Shown here: positions 56,676 to 64,000 of the stretch, in pieces
How the letters are laid out: each line of letters begins with the position of its first letter
Position numbering within the stretch: the first letter of the stretch is position 1
NCBI RefSeq assembly: GCF_049800835.1
Contig: NZ_JBNAFU010000009.1
Location: 41,554 to 105,553, forward strand
Direction of reading: 5' to 3'
Source: Dinoroseobacter sp049800835
Lineage (GTDB): Bacteria > Pseudomonadota > Alphaproteobacteria > Rhodobacterales > Rhodobacteraceae
Length of the DNA: 64,000 bases
Notes under the pieces: generated by a model
What the model saw: only the letters and a program-made list of their open reading frames with translations
The model's database searches: none
What the model was told of the DNA's origin: nothing
Translations under genes and position numbers: made by a program

Positions 56676-57905
56676 ATGCCTGACGATCTGATCAATTCCT
56701 TCATGACCGGCCCGGATGAAAACGGGCGCTTTGGCCAGTTCGGGGGGCGGTTTGTCTCCGAAACTTTGATGCCGTTGATCCTTGAGTTGGAAAAGCAGTA
56801 CGAGTTCGCGAAAACCGACCAGGCGTTCTGGGATGAGATGCACGATCTGTGGACGCATTATGTGGGCCGGCCCAGCCCGCTCTACTTTGCCGAGCGGCTG
56901 ACCGAGAAATTCGGTGGGGCGAAAATCTACCTGAAGCGCGACGAGTTGAACCACACGGGCGCGCACAAGATCAACAACGTGCTGGGCCAGATCATTCTCG
57001 CGCGCCGCATGGGAAAAACGCGGATCATCGCGGAAACCGGGGCAGGGCAGCACGGTGTGGCGACCGCCACCGTCTGCGCGAAGTTCGGGCTGAAATGCGT
57101 GGTCTACATGGGGGCGCATGATGTCGAGCGTCAGGCTCCTAACGTGTTCCGGATGCGCCTGCTGGGCGCCGAGGTCGTTCCGGTGACCTCCGGTCGCGGG
57201 ACGCTGAAAGATGCCATGAACGACGCCTTGCGCGACTGGGTGACAAATGTGCGCGATACGTTCTACTGCATCGGCACGGTGGCCGGGCCCCACCCGTATC
57301 CGGCGATGGTAAGAGACTTTCAGGCCATTATCGGCAAGGAAGCCCGCGATCAGATGCTCAAGGCTGAGGGGCGTCTGCCCGACACGATCATCGCCGCGAT
57401 CGGCGGCGGGTCTAACGCGATGGGGCTTTTCTATCCGTTCCTTGACGACAAGGAGGTCAGTATCATCGGGGTAGAGGCCGGCGGCAAAGGCGTGAACGAC
57501 AAGATGGAGCATTGCGCCTCGTTGACTGGTGGCCGGCCCGGGGTTCTGCACGGAAATCGCACGTACCTCTTGCAGGATGCGGATGGACAGATCCTCGAAG
57601 GGTTCTCGATCTCGGCGGGTCTCGACTACCCCGGTATCGGCCCGGAGCATTCGTGGCTGCACGATATCGGGCGCGCGAGCTATGTCTCGATTACAGACAA
57701 GGAAGCTCTGGAGGCGTTTCAGGTGTGTTGCGAGGCAGAAGGCATCATTCCGGCGCTGGAGCCGTCACACGCGCTCGCCCACGTTGCCAAAATTGCACCG
57801 GATCTGCCCAAGGATCACATCATCTGCATGAACATGTGCGGACGCGGCGACAAGGACATCTTTACGGTCGCCCGTGCCCTCGGGTTTGACATGACCGGCG
57901 CATAA
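56676..57905 (+). CDS. trpB: tryptophan synthase beta chain
   Basis: 409-residue PLP enzyme joining indole and serine. The PLP lysine is in LNHTGAHKINNVLGQ, the phosphate loop is IGGGSNAMGLFYP, and EHSWLHDIGRASYVS is conserved. ATG 56676. trpA is not the next gene; after a terminator the Asp-rich protein genes begin. Confidence 0.97.
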   Translation: MPDDLINSFMTGPDENGRFGQFGGRFVSETLMPLILELEKQYEFAKTDQAFWDEMHDLWTHYVGRPSPLYFAERLTEKFGGAKIYLKRDELNHTGAHKINNVLGQIILARRMGKTRIIAETGAGQHGVATATVCAKFGLKCVVYMGAHDVERQAPNVFRMRLLGAEVVPVTSGRGTLKDAMNDALRDWVTNVRDTFYCIGTVAGPHPYPAMVRDFQAIIGKEARDQMLKAEGRLPDTIIAAIGGGSNAMGLFYPFLDDKEVSIIGVEAGGKGVNDKMEHCASLTGGRPGVLHGNRTYLLQDADGQILEGFSISAGLDYPGIGPEHSWLHDIGRASYVSITDKEALEAFQVCCEAEGIIPALEPSHALAHVAKIAPDLPKDHIICMNMCGRGDKDIFTVARALGFDMTGA

Positions 57906-57931
57906 GCCCGTTTCCTGATTGTTTTTCAATG

Positions 57932-57957
57932 CCCTGCGGTGAATGCCGCAGGGTTTT
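57932..57957 (+). terminator. intrinsic terminator after trpB
   Basis: CCCTGCGG (57932-57939) and CCGCAGGG (57946-57953) form a perfect 8-bp stem with loop TGAATG, followed by four T residues. Confidence 0.8.
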
Positions 57958-58123
57958 GCGCATCTATACCTGCGGTTTATGGCTCTAAACCCGGTGCTGA
58001 GGTACCACCGTTTAAACCGATGGCGGATTCAGGCCAACGGAGAGGAACGACAGTCTGGCGGTATGCGGCGCAAGTTCGCGCCACATGCACTTTTGCAAAA
58101 CACGCTTACCGAAAGGAAAGATC

Positions 58124-58525
58124 ATGACCGCCAAGACAACCCTTCCGATCATCGCCATTGCTTGCGCCTTTGGGCTGCCAACCTCCGGCACCGCCATGTC
58201 CATCCATGACATCGCAAAAACCGAGACGGCGATCATCCTCGTGTCGGACCGCGAAACGCCGCAAAGCTTCCGCGAGGCGTGGGAGATGTTCCGCAGCGAT
58301 GTACGGCAGGCCCGCGATGAGATCACTTCGATCAGCTTGCGCGGTGACACTGACGACGCCCGGGATGATGACTACGACGACTACGACGATTATGACGATG
58401 ACTACGATGATCACGACGACGCCGACGACGACTACGATGATGACTACGATGACGATTATGATGACGACGGTGACGACGACCGTGATGATGGCGATGACAG
58501 CGATGATGACGGAGACGACGACTGA
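58124..58525 (+). CDS. secreted Asp-rich repeat protein, copy A
   Basis: 133-residue exported protein. The signal peptide (MTAKTTLPIIAIACAFGLP) ends near residues 22-26. A short amphipathic region follows (FREAWEMFRSDVRQARDEI). From about residue 76 to the end the sequence is almost only Asp with Tyr, Gly, Arg, His and Ser: repeats of DDYDDYDDDYDD, then DDGDDDRDDGDD. The codons repeat as GAC/GAT-TAC units. Such a polyacidic tail should bind Ca2+ or other divalent cations. ATG 58124 after AAAGGAAAG. No family recognised. Confidence 0.82.
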   Translation: MTAKTTLPIIAIACAFGLPTSGTAMSIHDIAKTETAIILVSDRETPQSFREAWEMFRSDVRQARDEITSISLRGDTDDARDDDYDDYDDYDDDYDDHDDADDDYDDDYDDDYDDDGDDDRDDGDDSDDDGDDD

Positions 58526-58663
58526 GCATCGCAGCTGTGCGGGCACCCGGCTTTCTGAGCGGGTGTATTCTCGGGCGGTGCTTGGCGCGCCGCCCGTTTG
58601 GGCTCGTGGACCCAAAAGCTGTCATGCGAAGCACCTGGTGGGGCTAAAAATGGCTGAAACAGA

Positions 58664-59152
58664 ATGAACCAAATACGAATGTTCTTGATTGTGGTGCTGC
58701 TCACCCTCCTCGGCGTCGGCCCGGCGCTGGCGGATGCCACGCAGTCGGTTGTCCGGCAGCTGCGACAACAGGGCTATGAGGTTCAGTCGGTTGAGCGAAC
58801 GCTGCTGGGGCGGGTTCGGGTTTTGTCCACCAAGGATGATATCCGCCGTGAAACCGTTATGGATCCTCGAAATGGGTCCATCCTGCGGGACCTCGCCCGC
58901 CGATCCTCCGCAGGAGGCGCGCCTACCTTGTTCGGAGGCAACGATGACAGCGATGACGATCGCCGCAGCTTTGGTGCGGCAGAGCGTGATGATCGCGATG
59001 ATCGCGGCTCTGAAGACGACTCTGACGACGGAGATGACGACCGCGACGACAGCCGTGATGACGGCGACGACGACTCCGATGATGACGGCGATGACGACGG
59101 CGATGACGATGGTGGGGATGACGATGGTGGCGATGATGACGGGGACGATTGA
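58664..59152 (+). CDS. secreted PepSY-like protein with Asp-rich tail, copy B
   Basis: 162-residue exported protein. Signal peptide MFLIVVLLTLLGVGPALA. Residues about 25-75 (VVRQLRQQGYEVQSVERTLLGRVRVLS...RETVMDPRNGSILRD) look like a single PepSY-type domain. From about residue 93 the tail is Asp-rich, first with Arg and Ser (DRDDRGSEDDSDDG), then Gly (DDGGDDDGGDDDGDD). The tail resembles copy A in character but not in unit. ATG 58664 has no strong ribosome site. It is followed after 39 bases by the LuxR-type gene. Confidence 0.82.
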   Translation: MNQIRMFLIVVLLTLLGVGPALADATQSVVRQLRQQGYEVQSVERTLLGRVRVLSTKDDIRRETVMDPRNGSILRDLARRSSAGGAPTLFGGNDDSDDDRRSFGAAERDDRDDRGSEDDSDDGDDDRDDSRDDGDDDSDDDGDDDGDDDGGDDDGGDDDGDD

Positions 59153-59191
59153 GCAGCCTGTCTCAGATCTGGCATACGGGACATCGGCACG

Positions 59192-59701
59192 ATGAAGTCG
59201 CTCACGCTGCCGTTGCTGGCGATTATCGTGCTCCAGGGGATTTGTGCCGTGTTTTTTGTGGGTGATATACTGTTGTCGGTGCTTGGCGTCCCGCTCGCAC
59301 CGCTCGATTGGGCGTTGATCGAACTTATCGAGATTGGGGCTGCGCTTGGGTTGATGATGGGCGTCGCGCTTGGGGCGTGGGTTCTGGTGCAGGCCCGACG
59401 GCGCACCTACGTTGCTGAGCAGGCTTTGCGCGCAGCGTCCGGCGCGTTCATGGACCTCGTGGCGGAACGATTTGAGGAATGGCGGCTCACGCCAGCGGAA
59501 CGGGATGTTGCACTCTTTGCGCTGAAAGGACTGTCGGTTCAGGAAATTGCTGACCTGCGCAACACGTCCCAGGGCACGGTCAAGGCCCAGACCAACGCCA
59601 TCTACCGCAAGGCGGGTGTTGCCAACCGATCGCAGTTGCTCAGTCTGTTCGTCGAGGATTTGATGGGCGAACGGCTGGTGCCCGCTGCCGCGGGCTCCTG
59701 A
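59192..59701 (+). CDS. membrane-anchored LuxR-type HTH regulator
   Basis: 169 residues. Two membrane helices (about 6-30 and 47-68) join a linker to a C-terminal LuxR/GerE-type helix-turn-helix: LTPAERDVALFALKGLSVQEIADLRNTSQGTVKAQTNAIYRKAGV, residues about 108-153. There is no receiver or autoinducer domain. A DNA-binding domain tethered directly to the membrane suggests a one-component sensor of envelope conditions. It lies immediately after the two Asp-rich protein genes, so it may regulate them. ATG 59192 after GGCACG. Confidence 0.87.
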   Translation: MKSLTLPLLAIIVLQGICAVFFVGDILLSVLGVPLAPLDWALIELIEIGAALGLMMGVALGAWVLVQARRRTYVAEQALRAASGAFMDLVAERFEEWRLTPAERDVALFALKGLSVQEIADLRNTSQGTVKAQTNAIYRKAGVANRSQLLSLFVEDLMGERLVPAAAGS

Positions 59702-59704
59702 GCC

Positions 59705-60103
59705 TCAGTCGGTCTTGCCTGGCGTGGTATCTGCCGCGTTCTCGGTAAGGACTTCGAGAGAGACGGCTTCCAAGGCCCGCATATGCGTGCTGGCCAGCCG
59801 CACCTTGGGAGCGCAGCCTTCTTCGTGTGCTTGCAGGAACCTTCCGGCGCACAGGCACCATTGATCGCCGGGTTGCAGTCCCGGAAACATGAACTCGGGT
59901 CGCGGGGTCGACAGGTCGTTTCCGACATACTTCGAAAAAGCGAGGAATTCAGCGGTCATGATCGCGCAAACGGTATGATTGCCCTGATCCATTGCAGAGG
60001 TGTCGCAACAGCCGTTCCGGAAAAAGCCCGTGATCGGATCCAGAGAGCAAGGTTCGAGGGTTTCACCCAGTACGTTCAGCGACGCCGCACGCTCGTTGCT
60101 CAT
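59705..60103 (-). CDS. DUF2237 family protein
   Basis: 132-residue cytoplasmic protein matching the DUF2237 family: LNVLGETLEPCSLDPITGFFRNGCCDT, HTVCAIMTAEFLAFSKYVGNDLSTPRPEF and PGDQWCLCAGRFLQA. Several cysteines are conserved (EPC, GCC, TVC, CLC), which suggests metal or thiol chemistry, but the function is unknown. ATG 60103, or 60106 three bases upstream. It converges on the LuxR-type gene with a 3-base gap. Confidence 0.92.
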   Translation of the reverse strand: MSNERAASLNVLGETLEPCSLDPITGFFRNGCCDTSAMDQGNHTVCAIMTAEFLAFSKYVGNDLSTPRPEFMFPGLQPGDQWCLCAGRFLQAHEEGCAPKVRLASTHMRALEAVSLEVLTENAADTTPGKTD

Positions 60104-60159
60104 CATCCCACTCCTTGTCCCTGACTATCAACCTAGAGAGGACCGTGGGGGATACAAGC

Positions 60160-60867
60160 TCATCGGAACTTATCCACAAGCTTTTGTAGGGGGCTGCGTG
60201 AGTCATCTGCCGGTGACGGCGGCGCGCTTGCGGGGTTCGATTGGCTTTTCTCGGGCGGAGTTTCCGATTTTGCCTTCTTTGGGCTGCCGGATGATCTTGG
60301 GGGGGCTGTGCGCAAGGAAACGGCATTCAGGAACCGCCCTGTATCACCGTCTGCGAGAAAAACCGCGCCATCTCCGATGCCCCGGATCAGTGCGTCCAGC
60401 CAGTCCGCATCCGCCTTGGCGAAATCGCCCAAGACGTAGGGCGACACGCGGTCCTTGTGCCCCGGATGACCTATTCCCATCCGAACGCGGTCATAGTCGG
60501 CTCCGATATGCGCGTGAAGAGACCGCAACCCGTTATGCCCGGCATGCCCTCCGCCGGATTTGATGCGGCATTTGCCGGGTGCGAGATCAAGCTCGTCGTG
60601 AAAGACCACCACGTCTTCGGGTTCGAGTTTGAAAAAGCGCATTGCCTCGCCAACCGATTGGCCCGAATTGTTCATGTAGGTTTCCGGTTTCAACAGGGCG
60701 ACGCGTTCCCTCCCGAGGCGGCCTTCGCTCAACTGCCCCTGGAATTTGCTCCGCCATGGGGGAAATGCATGATCGTCTGCAATCTGGTCAACGGCCATGA
60801 ATCCGATGTTGTGCCGGTTCCGGGCATATTTTGTGCCAGGATTCCCAAGGCCGACAAATAGCTTCAT
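60160..60867 (-). CDS. pth: peptidyl-tRNA hydrolase
   Basis: 235-residue enzyme freeing tRNA from dropped-off peptidyl-tRNA. The catalytic His is in KYARNRHNIGFMAVD, with LLKPETYMNNSGQSV, FHDELDLAPG and GHAGHNGLRSL also conserved. The C-terminal 40 residues are a Lys/Ser/Pro-rich extension (SPKKAKSETPPEKSQ). ATG 60867; the frame is open far upstream but MKLFVGLGNPG is the family start. In many Rhodobacterales pth follows rplY; here it is inverted and 2 kb away. Confidence 0.96.
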   Translation of the reverse strand: MKLFVGLGNPGTKYARNRHNIGFMAVDQIADDHAFPPWRSKFQGQLSEGRLGRERVALLKPETYMNNSGQSVGEAMRFFKLEPEDVVVFHDELDLAPGKCRIKSGGGHAGHNGLRSLHAHIGADYDRVRMGIGHPGHKDRVSPYVLGDFAKADADWLDALIRGIGDGAVFLADGDTGRFLNAVSLRTAPPRSSGSPKKAKSETPPEKSQSNPASAPPSPADDSRSPLQKLVDKFR

Positions 60868-60958
60868 CTTGTGATCCTCAATGTCTCCGCTGCCGTACGT
60901 AGCGCAGAGCCGACCTGAAAAACAGTCGTGACCAAAACGCCGCATTGCAGAAGTTGTG

Positions 60959-60989
60959 CTGTATTGGTAATGAAATTTTACCAATACAG
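60959..60989. promoter_or_regulatory. operator-like palindrome upstream of lldD
   Basis: CTGTATTGGTAA (60959-60970) and TTACCAATACAG (60978-60989) are perfect 12-base arms with a 7-base spacer. The core TTGGTAA...TTACCAA resembles operators of GntR/FCD regulators such as LldR. It ends two bases before the lldD ribosome site GGAGGGG (60991-60997), so a bound repressor would block it. No such regulator gene is in this window. Confidence 0.7.
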
Positions 60990-61005
60990 CGGAGGGGACC
61001 CGTAC

Positions 61006-62178
61006 ATGCCTGTCATTACCGAGATTGCCGATCTCAAGCGCATCTACAAACGGCGCGTGCCGAAGATGTTCTATGATTACGCGGAATCCGGCAGCTGGAC
61101 CGAGACGACCTTTCGCGAAAACACCACGGATTTCGATCTGCTGAAACTCCGCCAGCGCATTGCCGTCGATATGACCGGACGCTCGACCGCATCGCGAATG
61201 GTGGGGCAGGAGGTGTCCATGCCCGTCGCGCTTGCGCCCGTGGGGCTGACCGGGATGCAACACGCTGACGGGGAGATCAAGGCTGCCCGCGCGGCAGAGA
61301 AGTTCGGCGTGCCCTTCACCCTGTCGACAATGTCGATCTGCTCGATCGAGGATGTGGCGGAGAATACGGAAAAGCCGTTCTGGTTTCAGGTATACACGCT
61401 CAAGGATGATGATTTCATGAAGCGGCTCTTTGCGCGTGCGAAAGATGCAAAGTGCTCCGCGCTCGTGATCACCGTTGACCTGCAGGTCATGGGCCAGCGG
61501 CACAAGGACATCAAGAACGGTCTCAGCGCCCCGCCAAAGCTTACCCCGGCGTCGGTCGCCAACATGATGACCAAAGTACCGTGGGGGTTGGAGATGCTCC
61601 AAACCAAAAGGCGTTTTTTCGGCAATATCGTGGGTCATGCCAAAGGGGTCTCTGACGGTTCTTCACTGAGTTCGTGGGTCGCCGAGGCCTTTGACCAGGC
61701 GCTGGATTGGGAGCGGATCAAGCAGTTTCGCGACTGGTGGGACGGGCCGGTCATCCTGAAAGGCATCCTCGATCCTGAGGACGCCAAGAAGGCGCTGAGT
61801 GTCGGGGCCGATGCAATCGTCGTTTCGAACCACGGCGGACGGCAACTGGACGGGGCGCTGAGCTCCATTCGGATGTTGCCCCAGATCATGGATGCCGTGG
61901 GCGACAAGATCGAAGTGCATCTGGACAGCGGAATCAGGTCGGGCCAGGATATCCTGAAGGCGCTCGCGCTTGGGGCGCAGGGTACGATGGTCGGCCGCGC
62001 ATTTGTCTACGGGCTCGGGGCGATGGGCGAAAAGGGTGTGACAGAGGCTCTGACCGTCATGCAAACGGAGCTCGACCGGTCGATGGCGTTGTGTGGCCGC
62101 CGCCGGATCGAAGATCTCGATCCTTCGATTCTGCTGATGCCGGATGATTTCGCAACGCGTTGGAAAACAGCGGTTTAA
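61006..62178 (+). CDS. lldD: FMN-dependent L-lactate dehydrogenase / alpha-hydroxy-acid oxidase
   Basis: 390-residue FMN enzyme oxidising an alpha-hydroxy acid such as L-lactate and passing electrons to the quinone pool. FMN-site and catalytic motifs are ALAPVGLTGMQHADGE, ALVITVDLQVMGQRHKDIKNG, and SNHGGRQLDGALSS (catalytic His and Arg) followed by HLDSGIRSGQDILKALALGA. ATG 61006 after GGAGGGG; the frame is open to 60928. The palindrome just upstream suggests substrate-responsive control. Lactate as substrate is inferred. Confidence 0.92.
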   Translation: MPVITEIADLKRIYKRRVPKMFYDYAESGSWTETTFRENTTDFDLLKLRQRIAVDMTGRSTASRMVGQEVSMPVALAPVGLTGMQHADGEIKAARAAEKFGVPFTLSTMSICSIEDVAENTEKPFWFQVYTLKDDDFMKRLFARAKDAKCSALVITVDLQVMGQRHKDIKNGLSAPPKLTPASVANMMTKVPWGLEMLQTKRRFFGNIVGHAKGVSDGSSLSSWVAEAFDQALDWERIKQFRDWWDGPVILKGILDPEDAKKALSVGADAIVVSNHGGRQLDGALSSIRMLPQIMDAVGDKIEVHLDSGIRSGQDILKALALGAQGTMVGRAFVYGLGAMGEKGVTEALTVMQTELDRSMALCGRRRIEDLDPSILLMPDDFATRWKTAV

Positions 62179-62249
62179 CCAGTCTCAAGCACCTGAATTG
62201 ACATGGATTTCGGGGAATTGCATCCTGCACGCATCCACGGAGGCGCAGG

Positions 62250-62867
62250 ATGCTTGTTTTCCACAATCAGTCCATTGTGCTGCTTGGTGTCCCCAAGACC
62301 GGGACATCCGCGCTTGAGGCTGCCGTGGCAAGACAGGCTTCGGTTGCGATTCAAGGGCCCCCAACTTTGCGCCACATGACCTTCAACATGTTTCAACGTG
62401 ACTGGGCACCCGTCTTGCAACGGACTTACAACACCCGGTTTGAGACAATGGCGATCATACGTGAGCCGCTTGAACGTTTGCGCAGTTGGTACCGCTACCG
62501 AGCGCTGCCGCAGTTCGAAGACACGCCGTTGAGCAGCCGCGGCATGGATTTTGACACCTTCATCGAACAAACCCTTCAGGCCGATCCGCCTCGGATCGGG
62601 CGGATAGGGGCGCAGGATCAGTTCGTCAATGCACCCGATGGTCGGGTCGGGGTGACGCATCTTTTCGATTATGCGCAGTTGGATCGGGCTTGCGCTTGGC
62701 TTGCCGACCGGCTGAAACGCGACATCACACTGCCGCCGCGCAACGTCTCGCCGGATGTGCCGGCAGAGCTTTCTTCATCGCTGGAAACGCAGGTACGCGC
62801 TGTGCGGGCGGCCGAGTTTGCGCTTTATCAGAGGGTTGCGCAGGCGGGGCATCTCGAGGCGGCCTGA
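62250..62867 (+). CDS. sulfotransferase family protein
   Basis: 205-residue protein of the sulfotransferase fold. The 5'-phosphosulfate loop is LLGVPKTGTSALEAAV near residue 11, and the 3'-phosphate motif is IIREPLERLRSWYRYR. The acceptor is unknown; such genes in roseobacters are often near polysaccharide loci, but here it stands between lldD and rplY. ATG 62250 preceded by GGAGGCGCAGG. Confidence 0.88.
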   Translation: MLVFHNQSIVLLGVPKTGTSALEAAVARQASVAIQGPPTLRHMTFNMFQRDWAPVLQRTYNTRFETMAIIREPLERLRSWYRYRALPQFEDTPLSSRGMDFDTFIEQTLQADPPRIGRIGAQDQFVNAPDGRVGVTHLFDYAQLDRACAWLADRLKRDITLPPRNVSPDVPAELSSSLETQVRAVRAAEFALYQRVAQAGHLEAA

Positions 62868-62993
62868 TCCCCAGCGGGTGCGTTACGGCTTTTGGGGTTG
62901 TCAAACGGGCTCCTACCGTTTAGGCCGCGCGAGTTCGCACGCATACACCCTGGAGGATGCGGCGAGCGGAACTGTAATTTTAGGAGAATTCCA

Positions 62994-63641
62994 ATGGCTG
63001 GAGAGATTCCAGATCTTGTAGCCGTGGCACGCGAGGGGACAGGCAAGGGAGCCGCCCGCCAAGCGCGTCGCGACGGATACGTTCCGGGTGTTGTCTATGG
63101 CGGCGGTGCCGATCCGGTGACGATCAACATCAAGTTCAACGAACTGCTGCGCCGTCTGAAGGCAGGCCGCTTCATGTCCACGCTGTTCAACCTGAAGGTT
63201 GAAGGGCAGGAGGACGTGCGCGTCATCTGTCGCGGTGTGCAGCGCGATGTGGTCAAGGACCTGCCAACCCATGTCGACCTGATGCGTCTGCGTCGGACCT
63301 CTAAGGTCAATCTGTTCATTCCGGTCGAGTTCGAGAATGAGGACAACGCACCCGGCATCAAGAAGGGCGGCGTTCTGACGGTTGTGCGTCCCGAGGTCGA
63401 GCTGGTTGTGACCGCTGGCGAAATCCCGGATCACCTGACCGTCGATCTGTCCGGCCTCGAAGTGGGCGATACGGTAACGATCAGCAGCATCACGCTGCCG
63501 GCCGGGTCGAAGCCCACGATCGACCGTGACTTCGTTATTGCGAATATCTCTGCGCCCTCCGGTCTCCGCTCGTCCGAAAACGAAGACGACGATACGCCCG
63601 CAGCAGACGAAGTGCCTGCAACCGAGGTTGCAGACGACTGA
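62994..63641 (+). CDS. rplY: 50S ribosomal protein L25 (Ctc type)
   Basis: 215-residue ribosomal protein binding 5S rRNA, in the long Ctc form with a C-terminal TL5 domain. Blocks are REGTGKGAARQARRDGYVPGVVYGG, FNLKVEGQEDVRVICRGVQRDVVKDLPTHVDLMRL and HLTVDLSGLEVGDTVTISSI. An acidic tail closes the protein (ENEDDDTPAADEVP). ATG 62994 after AGGAGA (62982-62987); the frame is open to 62892. Terminator at 63671. Confidence 0.96.
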   Translation: MAGEIPDLVAVAREGTGKGAARQARRDGYVPGVVYGGGADPVTINIKFNELLRRLKAGRFMSTLFNLKVEGQEDVRVICRGVQRDVVKDLPTHVDLMRLRRTSKVNLFIPVEFENEDNAPGIKKGGVLTVVRPEVELVVTAGEIPDHLTVDLSGLEVGDTVTISSITLPAGSKPTIDRDFVIANISAPSGLRSSENEDDDTPAADEVPATEVADD

Positions 63642-63670
63642 TCCTGACGGGAACGGCGAAAAGACGAAAG

Positions 63671-63693
63671 GCAGGGCTTTGGCCCTGCTTTTT
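63671..63693 (+). terminator. intrinsic terminator after rplY
   Basis: GCAGGGC (63671-63677) and GCCCTGC (63682-63688) pair around loop TTTG and are followed by a T-run. Confidence 0.88.
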
Positions 63694-63840
63694 CATTTTT
63701 TTACAAAAAGAAAAACGGCCGGCCCTTTGGTTTTTGACCATCTGGGCCAGCCGTCCGCGACGCACCTTTTGGGTCTCTCTTTTTGTCAGGGGGTTGTCCG
63801 GGGGTCTGAGAGCCGTGGTGTCGGGTGGGTCGGTGTGGGG

Positions 63841-63910
63841 CCCGCGCAGGCAGGGAGGGGACCTGCGCGGGGGGATCAAGGCCTCGCCGGGCGGGGGTTA
63901 GCGAAGCCTT
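63841..63910. repeat. two hairpins in the rplY/right-edge gap
   Basis: The 288-base gap 63642-63929 holds the rplY terminator and two further inverted repeats: CCCGCGCAGG (63841-63850) with CCTGCGCGGG (63862-63871), and AAGGCCTCGC (63878-63887) with GCGAAGCCTT (63901-63910), 9 of 10 matching. Neither has a T-run on either strand. They may end the minus-strand transcript. Nothing else is recognised there. Confidence 0.5.
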
Positions 63911-63929
63911 AGGGATTTGGCGGTACGCC

Positions 63930-64000
63930 TTAGTCGTTGGCGTTGTCGCGCTGTGCCTTCAGGGCCAGGATCTCGCCGACCGAGTACTCTGCCGGGTTCA
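63930..64000 (-). CDS. C-terminal end of an unidentified protein
   Basis: The last 71 bases contain the end of a minus-strand gene: the frame reads NPAEYSVGEILALKAQRDNAND and stops with TAA at 63932-63930. It is cut by the right edge. The codon pattern is coding-like, but 22 residues are not enough to recognise the family. Confidence 0.55.
   Translation of the reverse strand, partial: NPAEYSVGEILALKAQRDNAND

Noticed and set aside
57958..58123. Possible small RNA gene between trpB and the Asp-rich genes
   Set aside because: Beyond the trpB terminator no conserved structure or promoter could be supported by eye.
58360..58525. Possible CRISPR or satellite repeat
   Set aside because: The repetition is codon-level within an open frame with a signal peptide and has no regular spacers.
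58106..58615. Val/Ile-rich minus-strand frame opposite Asp-rich gene A
   Set aside because: Poly-Val/Ile arises mechanically from reversed GAC/GAT codons; not a membrane protein.

Overview
The window is one continuous piece of bacterial chromosome, GC-rich and tightly packed, and reads as an alphaproteobacterium of the Rhodobacteraceae (Roseobacter group). The clearest pointers are an Irr-type Fur regulator divergent from fabA-fabB-fabI, a metK leader matching the SAM/SAH riboswitch class known from Rhodobacterales, a class II AroA, an HvrA-like H-NS protein, and the order cmk / H-NS / rpsA / ihfB / lapA-domain / trpF / trpB. No tRNA or rRNA gene, insertion sequence, prophage or CRISPR array was recognised. 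No gene-free stretch exceeds about 290 bases.

Layout. 1-3.2 kb: the 3' end of lpdA with a terminator, then an NMT1/THI5-like ABC importer (binding protein, ATPase, permease). 3.3-9 kb: an exopolysaccharide locus with an AlgD-type GDP-mannose dehydrogenase, two tandem secreted DUF4453-like paralogues and, convergently, alg44-like and alg8-like synthase genes. No epimerase, acetylation or outer-membrane export gene accompanies them here. 9.2-14.2 kb: truA, a YcjX/YcjF pair and a thioredoxin-reductase-like flavoprotein with a cyclic-nucleotide domain but no redox CxxC. 14.3-18.3 kb: ileS, a short asparaginase-like protein and a DUF3307-like membrane protein. 18.4-29.4 kb: a type I secretion trio (TolC, C39-like ABC exporter, HlyD), a CHASE2-adenylate/guanylate cyclase, and a 1218-residue FecR-cadherin-vWA surface protein that is the likely cargo. 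29.4-35.5 kb: acyl-CoA dehydrogenase and APH-type phosphotransferase, a YihY/BrkB protein, an MFS exporter and two alpha/beta hydrolases. 35.6-45.6 kb: core genes (fabI-fabB-fabA, irr, metK with riboswitch, lnt, a CorC-like CBS protein, ybeY, phoH, miaB). 45.7-52.7 kb: a GT2-like protein without an obvious DxD, a YjhX(TopAI)-GNAT pair with a structured leader and mini-ORF, trmB, an aldo/keto reductase with divergent LysR regulator, aroA, a GFA protein and cmk. 52.7-58 kb: H-NS-like, rpsA, ihfB, LapA-domain protein, trpF, trpB. 58.1-59.7 kb: two exported, extremely Asp-rich proteins followed by a membrane-anchored LuxR-type regulator. 59.7-64 kb: DUF2237, pth, lldD with a strong operator-like palindrome, a sulfotransferase, rplY, and the 3' end of an unidentified gene.

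Three modules stand out as possibly undescribed: the CHASE2 cyclase / type I exporter / FecR-vWA adhesin locus; the Asp-rich secreted pair with its membrane LuxR regulator; and the reduced mannuronan-synthase locus with twin DUF4453 proteins. The YjhX-GNAT operon with a short upstream ORF is a fourth. Start sites were chosen from Shine-Dalgarno matches, start/stop overlaps and expected family N-termini. All functional assignments are from reading the protein sequences; no database search was run.
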